A stretch of DNA of 64,000 bases, from the NCBI RefSeq assembly GCF_000423325.1, contig NZ_AUHT01000005.1, positions 310,001 to 374,000 on the forward strand, written 5' to 3'. The notes beneath the pieces are model-generated. The model ran no database searches and was not told where the DNA came from. It worked only from the letters and a program-made list of their open reading frames with translations. This document shows, piece after piece, positions 60,028 through 64,000 of the stretch; the first letter of the stretch is position 1, and the number at the start of each line of letters is the position of its first letter. The DNA is from Lysobacter defluvii IMMIB APB-9 = DSM 18482 (GTDB lineage: Bacteria; Pseudomonadota; Gammaproteobacteria; Xanthomonadales; Xanthomonadaceae). Both the position numbers and the translations under genes were made by a program.

Positions 60028-61452
60028 ATGAAGCCCAGCCTCCAGACCACCCTCGGCCAGCACCTGGTGATGACGCCCCAGCTGCAGCAGGCCATCCGGC
60101 TGCTGCAGATGTCGGCGGCCGAGCTGGAGGCGGAGCTGGCCGCGGCGGTGGAGAGCAACCCGCTGCTGGACTGGGTGGAGGGCGACGGCGGCACGACGCC
60201 CCTGCCCGGTGACGGCGCCGGACCGGGTGCGGCCGAGTCCCCGCCGGATGCGACCGACGCGTCCGTGGACGGCCCCGCCGACTGGGACAACGGGGAAGCC
60301 TGGCAACAGCGCACCGGCCCGTCCGATCCGGACGACGAACCCGCGTACGCCGAGCAGGTCGCCGACGACGAGACCCTGCACGACCACCTACTGTGGCAGG
60401 TGCACCTGGGCCCGATGTCGCCGCGCGACCGCCAGATCGCGGTCGCGATCATCGAGGCGATCGAGGACGACGGCTACCTGCGCGAGCCGCTGGAGAACCT
60501 GGTGGCGGGGATCGACGGCCCGCCGCCGACGCCGGCCGAGCTGCACGCTGTGCTTGCGCAGGTCCAGCGCCTGGATCCCCCGGGCGTGGGCGCGCGCGAC
60601 CTGGCCGAGTGCCTGCGGCTGCAGCTGGAGGCCTTGCCGGCATGCACCCCCGGACGCGACGCCGCGATGGAACTGGCGGCCAGCGCGCTGGAGCGCCTGC
60701 CGCGCACGGCGCCGGAAACCCTTGCGGGCGAACTCGGGCGCCCGGCCGAGGAGATCATCACCGCCATCGCCCTGCTCCGATCACTGGATCCGCGGCCTGG
60801 CGCCGCACTGGGCGGCGTGTCCAGCGACACCTATGTCACCCCCGAGGTGGTGATCTGGCGCCAGGGCGGCGTCTGGCGCGTCGGCCTGTCGGACAGCATG
60901 CGCCCGCGGGTGCACATCCACCGCGGCTACGAGGGCATGATCCGCCACGCCAGCGCCGCCGACGCGAGCTACCTCAAGGGCCACCTGCAGGAGGCCCGGT
61001 GGCTGCTGCGCAGCCTGGAGGCGCGGGGCGAGACCCTGCTCAAGGTGGCCCGCTGCCTGGTGCGCGAGCAGGCCGGCTTCCTGGAGTTCGGGGATGCCGC
61101 GCTGCGCCCGCTGACGCTGCGCGAGGTCGCCGCGGAGATCGGCATGCACGAATCGACGGTATCGCGCGCGATCGCCCGCAAGTACGCGCGCACGCCCCGC
61201 GGCACCATCCCGCTGCGCGCCTTCTTCGCCTCCGGCGTCGGCAGCGGTACCAGCGGGGAGACCTCCAGCACCGCCATCCAGTCGATGATCCGCAAGCTGG
61301 TCGAGGCCGAGGACCCGGGCAAGCCGCTGTCGGATGCGCGGCTCGCCGCGGCGCTCAAGGAGGCCGGGGTCCCCGTGGCCCGCAGGACCGTCGCCAAGTA
61401 CCGGGAAGCCATGGGAATCGCCTCGTCGCAGGACCGCGTGCGCATGGCCTGA
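60028..61452 (+). CDS. rpoN: RNA polymerase sigma-54 factor RpoN
   Basis: 474 residues. Region I glutamine-rich start (MKPSLQTTLGQHLVMTPQLQQAIRLLQ), acidic region II (about 55-115), core-binding region III, a helix-turn-helix (STVSRAIARKYART) and the RpoN box ARRTVAKYRE at 451-460, which reads the -24 element. The ATG at 60028 was chosen because region I begins there. Confidence 0.98.
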   Translation: MKPSLQTTLGQHLVMTPQLQQAIRLLQMSAAELEAELAAAVESNPLLDWVEGDGGTTPLPGDGAGPGAAESPPDATDASVDGPADWDNGEAWQQRTGPSDPDDEPAYAEQVADDETLHDHLLWQVHLGPMSPRDRQIAVAIIEAIEDDGYLREPLENLVAGIDGPPPTPAELHAVLAQVQRLDPPGVGARDLAECLRLQLEALPACTPGRDAAMELAASALERLPRTAPETLAGELGRPAEEIITAIALLRSLDPRPGAALGGVSSDTYVTPEVVIWRQGGVWRVGLSDSMRPRVHIHRGYEGMIRHASAADASYLKGHLQEARWLLRSLEARGETLLKVARCLVREQAGFLEFGDAALRPLTLREVAAEIGMHESTVSRAIARKYARTPRGTIPLRAFFASGVGSGTSGETSSTAIQSMIRKLVEAEDPGKPLSDARLAAALKEAGVPVARRTVAKYREAMGIASSQDRVRMA

Positions 61453-61509
61453 CCGGGCCATGGCGCCCCGCCGCGGCTGGGATATGCTGGACTCCCCGTA
61501 GCGACGAGT

Positions 61510-61515
61510 GGAGGT
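61510..61515 (+). promoter_or_regulatory. Shine-Dalgarno of hpf
   Basis: GGAGGT seven bases ahead of the ATG at 61523. It decides this start over the in-frame start at 61508, which would lie inside it. Confidence 0.7.
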
Positions 61516-61522
61516 ACTGCCC

Positions 61523-61852
61523 ATGCGCATCGAAGTCCACGGCCACGACATCGAGGTCACCGCCGCCCTCCGTGACTACGTCGAGACGCGCTTCCGGCGC
61601 GTGCAGCGCTATCTGGAGCAATCCGACGACATCCGCGTGCAGCTCAAGCTGGACAAGCCCCGCCATTGCGCCGAGGCCACGGTCACGCGGCACGGTCGCA
61701 CCCTGCACGTGGACGCCGCCGCCGACGACATGTACGCCGCGATCGACCTGCTGACCGACAAACTCGAGCGCGCCCTGGTCCGGGCCAAGGAGAAGGAGCA
61801 CGACCAGGCCCGCCGGACCGGGGGCCTGGCCCGGAGCGGCGGGTTCGGCTGA
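61523..61852 (+). CDS. hpf: Ribosome hibernation promoting factor, short form
   Basis: 109 residues, the short HPF/YfiA type. MRIEVHGHDIEVTAALRDYV and ADDMYAAIDLLTDKLERAL are typical. It binds the 30S decoding region of resting ribosomes. Between rpoN and ptsN, as in many proteobacteria; a TATGCT -10-like sequence near 61484 may give a second promoter. Confidence 0.96.
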   Translation: MRIEVHGHDIEVTAALRDYVETRFRRVQRYLEQSDDIRVQLKLDKPRHCAEATVTRHGRTLHVDAAADDMYAAIDLLTDKLERALVRAKEKEHDQARRTGGLARSGGFG

Positions 61853-61856
61853 CGAC

Positions 61857-62321
61857 ATGGCATTGCAGGGCCTGCTGGATGCCGGGCGCGTGGCGATCGT
61901 CGACGCGCCCGGCGACCTTTCCGCGGTGATCCGGACCGCCGCGCGGATGCTGGCCGATGCGGAGGGCGGCGATGCCACCGCCATCGGCGACGGGCTGGAG
62001 GCGCGCGAGCGCCTGGCCAGCACCGCGATCGGCCACGGCGTGGCGATCCCGCACGCACGCGTGGACGGGCTGGAGCAGAGCCGGGGTGCCTTCCTCCGGC
62101 TCTCCCCGCCGGTGGACTTCGGCGCCGCCGACGGCGAGCCGGTGGACCTGGTGCTGGCCATGGCGGTCCCGCGCCACGCCATGCAGGGCCACCTCGAGCT
62201 GCTGGCCGAGGTCGCCGAGCGCTTCTCCGACCCGGGCTTCCGCGCCCTGCTGCGCCAGGCGCGCGACCACGGCGAGCTTGCAGGCCACCTGCTCGACGGC
62301 ACCCGCCGGGCCACCGCATGA
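61857..62321 (+). CDS. ptsN: Nitrogen PTS EIIA component PtsN
   Basis: 154 residues. PTS EIIA-2 domain with the phosphorylated histidine H66 in [13 protein letters not shown]. It is a regulatory phosphoprotein of the PTS-Ntr chain controlling potassium, nitrogen and envelope stress responses. hprK begins inside its stop (ATGA). Confidence 0.96.
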   Translation: MALQGLLDAGRVAIVDAPGDLSAVIRTAARMLADAEGGDATAIGDGLEARERLASTAIGHGVAIPHARVDGLEQSRGAFLRLSPPVDFGAADGEPVDLVLAMAVPRHAMQGHLELLAEVAERFSDPGFRALLRQARDHGELAGHLLDGTRRATA

Positions 62322-63298
62322 GCAGGCCGGGGTCGCTCCCGACGGCGCGCATCAGTGCGGGCGAGCTGTTCGAACAGCAGCACGAACGCCTGGGGCTGCG
62401 CTGGGTCGCCGGCCACGCCGGTGCGGCGCGGTACCTGGAGGCGGTCGAATCACGCGATCGCCGGCCCTCCCTGGCGGGCTACCTCAACACCATCTATCCC
62501 AACAAGGTGCAGATCCTGGGCACCGAGGAACTGGCCTGGCTGGACGAACTGGATTCGCGCCAGCGCTGGGAAACGATCGAGCGGCTCATGCGCTCCAGGC
62601 CGCTGGCCATGGTGATCAGCCGCGACCGCGACTGCCCGCCGGACCTGGCGGCCGCCGCCGACGAGTCCGGCACGGCGCTGTGGACTTCGCGCCTGCGCGG
62701 GCACGAATTGCTCAACCACCTGCAGTACCGCCTGGCCCGCGCCCTCGCGCCGCGGGTCACCCTGCACGGGGTGTTCATGGAGATCTACTCCATCGGCGTG
62801 CTGATCACCGGCGACGCCGGCTCGGGCAAGAGCGAGCTGGCGCTGGAGCTGATCAGCCGCGGCCACCGCCTGGTCGCGGACGATGCGCCGGAGTTCACCC
62901 AGATCGCCCCCGACGTGCTCGACGGCCGCTGCCCCGAGCTGCTCCGCGACCTGCTGGAGGTACGCGGCCTGGGCGTGCTGGACATCCGCCAGATGTTCGG
63001 CGACACCGCCGTCAAGCCGCACAAGTACCTGCGCCTGGTCATCCACCTGCAGCGCGTCGACGACCCCGCCGCGATGCCGCCCGGGGACGACCTGCAGCGC
63101 CTGACCGGCGACAACCGGGTGCGCCGGGTGCTCGACCTGGACGTCCCCATGACCACCCTTCCGGTCATGCCCGGCCGCAACCTGGCGGTGCTGGCCGAGG
63201 CCGCCACCCGGCTGCACAGCCTGCGGTCCAAGGGCCAGGACCCGGCCACGGCCTTCATTGCACGGCACAGCAATTTCCTGGAGCGAGGCGATGGCTGA
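62318..63298 (+). CDS. hprK: HPr kinase/phosphorylase
   Basis: 326 residues. Walker A GDAGSGKS (165-172) in the C-terminal kinase core and H150 in [10 protein letters not shown]; signature [15 protein letters not shown]. HprK phosphorylates and dephosphorylates Ser of HPr. Overlaps ptsN and rapZ, forming the ptsN-hprK-rapZ group seen in xanthomonads and betaproteobacteria. Confidence 0.96.
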   Translation: MSRPGSLPTARISAGELFEQQHERLGLRWVAGHAGAARYLEAVESRDRRPSLAGYLNTIYPNKVQILGTEELAWLDELDSRQRWETIERLMRSRPLAMVISRDRDCPPDLAAAADESGTALWTSRLRGHELLNHLQYRLARALAPRVTLHGVFMEIYSIGVLITGDAGSGKSELALELISRGHRLVADDAPEFTQIAPDVLDGRCPELLRDLLEVRGLGVLDIRQMFGDTAVKPHKYLRLVIHLQRVDDPAAMPPGDDLQRLTGDNRVRRVLDLDVPMTTLPVMPGRNLAVLAEAATRLHSLRSKGQDPATAFIARHSNFLERGDG

Positions 63299-64000
63299 GA
63301 CCACCCCCATGCCGACACCCGCGCCGACCCCCACCGCCGGCCTCGTCGTGGTCAGCGGCATGTCCGGTTCGGGCAAGTCGGTGGCCCTGAAGACCTTCGA
63401 GGACCTGGGCTACTACTGCGTCGACAACCTGCCCGCCGGGCTGCTGCCGGACTTCGTGCGCGCGGTGTCGCACGAGGGCACCGGCCCCACCCTGCTGGCG
63501 GTCGGGATCGACGTGCGCAACACCCACGGCGACCTGACCGGCATCCCCGGCTGGCTGTCGGAGGTGGGCAAGCTCGGGCTGGATCCACGGCTGCTGTTCC
63601 TGGACAGCGCCGACGACGTGCTGCTGCGGCGCTACGCCGACACCCGACGCCGCCATCCGCTAAGCCATTACGGGCTGTCACTGGGCGACGCGATCGACCT
63701 GGAGCGCCAGGTGCTGCGCCCGCTGAGGCAGATGGCCGACCTGGTGATCGACACCAGCGCCATGAACGTGCACCAGATGCGCCGCCGCATCATCACCGAG
63801 TTCGGCCTGGGCGACGACTCGACGGTCTCACTGCTGTTCGAATCGTTCGCCTACCGCAACGGCGTGCCGCCGGAGGCCGACTTCGTCTTCGACGCACGCT
63901 GCCTGCCCAACCCGCACTGGGACCCGGTGCTGCGCCCGCTCTCGGGCCGCGACCGCGCCGTCGCCGAGCACCTGGACCACGAACCGGAAGTGCAGGAGTT
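63291..64000 (+). CDS. rapZ: RNase adapter RapZ, N-terminal part (runs off the window end)
   Basis: The ATG at 63291, inside the hprK stop, opens a frame to the window end (236 full codons). Residues 18-36 hold the P-loop GMSGSGKS, then [13 protein letters not shown], and [30 protein letters not shown], all RapZ/YvcJ signatures. In E. coli RapZ steers GlmZ small RNA to RNase E, controlling glucosamine-6-phosphate synthase. The C-terminal RNA-binding part is missing only because of the window edge. Confidence 0.95.
   Translation, partial: MAETTPMPTPAPTPTAGLVVVSGMSGSGKSVALKTFEDLGYYCVDNLPAGLLPDFVRAVSHEGTGPTLLAVGIDVRNTHGDLTGIPGWLSEVGKLGLDPRLLFLDSADDVLLRRYADTRRRHPLSHYGLSLGDAIDLERQVLRPLRQMADLVIDTSAMNVHQMRRRIITEFGLGDDSTVSLLFESFAYRNGVPPEADFVFDARCLPNPHWDPVLRPLSGRDRAVAEHLDHEPEVQE

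Overview
The window is chromosomal DNA from a very GC-rich gammaproteobacterium, almost certainly of the Lysobacteraceae (Xanthomonadaceae): Lysobacter, Luteimonas or Xanthomonas-like. The best markers are a fused aspartate kinase/diaminopimelate decarboxylase followed by MurL and MurD2 (the alternative peptidoglycan D-glutamate route described in Xanthomonas), the AmgK-MurU recycling pair, corC followed by a DUF4105 gene where lnt is often found, and tandem DUF3108 genes after purMN. Coding density is very high. I see no phage, transposase, CRISPR array, rRNA or tRNA, and no gene-free stretch over about 300 bases. Most unmarked open frames are antisense or off-frame shadows caused by the GC bias.

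Layout. 1-7.7 kb: end of the cytochrome bc1 operon (Rieske protein, start of cytochrome b), a lytic transglycosylase, miaB, a secreted amidohydrolase, then phoH-ybeY-corC. 7.6-14.6 kb: a DUF4105 membrane protein, a DUF819 membrane protein, an S9 peptidase, a lone rmlC/rfbC, ssb and ispB. 14.6-21.4 kb: the lysC/lysA fusion-murL-murD2 operon, a PhzF-family enzyme and an OsmC-family protein. 21.5-24.7 kb: an envelope cluster (DUF2272 protein, M23 peptidase, two lipoproteins). 24.7-27.5 kb: a DUF5916 outer-membrane protein and a bacterial SET-domain methyltransferase. 27.6-34.0 kb: the SUF iron-sulfur operon (Rrf2 regulator, sufB, sufC, sufD, sufS, a GNAT, a Rieske ferredoxin), which carries REP-like palindromes, one of them inside the sufS reading frame. 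34.0-43.9 kb: a Fur-box-preceded run with a Fiu-like TonB receptor, a PiuC hydroxylase, a second TonB receptor, a PepSY-type membrane protein, a DUF2271 protein with a flavinylation motif, a DUF4198 protein, ApbE and a membrane-anchored flavodoxin/FNR reductase. 43.9-51.5 kb: HutD, ComEA, an M20 peptidase, amgK-murU, hda, an AI-2E-type permease and a DUF2066 protein. 51.6-56.5 kb: purM-purN, two DUF3108 genes, murA and a BolA/IbaG gene. 56.6-64.0 kb: kdsD-kdsC-lptC-lptA-lptB-rpoN-hpf-ptsN-hprK-rapZ, cut by the window end.

The most interesting region is 34-44 kb. It reads as an iron-responsive siderophore uptake locus joined to a complete candidate chain for moving electrons from NAD(P)H across the inner membrane to a periplasmic FMN protein: reductase, PepSY membrane protein, DUF2271 protein flavinylated by ApbE, and perhaps a DUF4198 metal protein. 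A plausible job is reduction of ferric siderophore or another metal substrate in the periplasm; this is inference from gene content and motifs. A second theme is cell-wall metabolism: MurL/MurD2, MurA, AmgK/MurU and several wall hydrolases lie within 50 kb.
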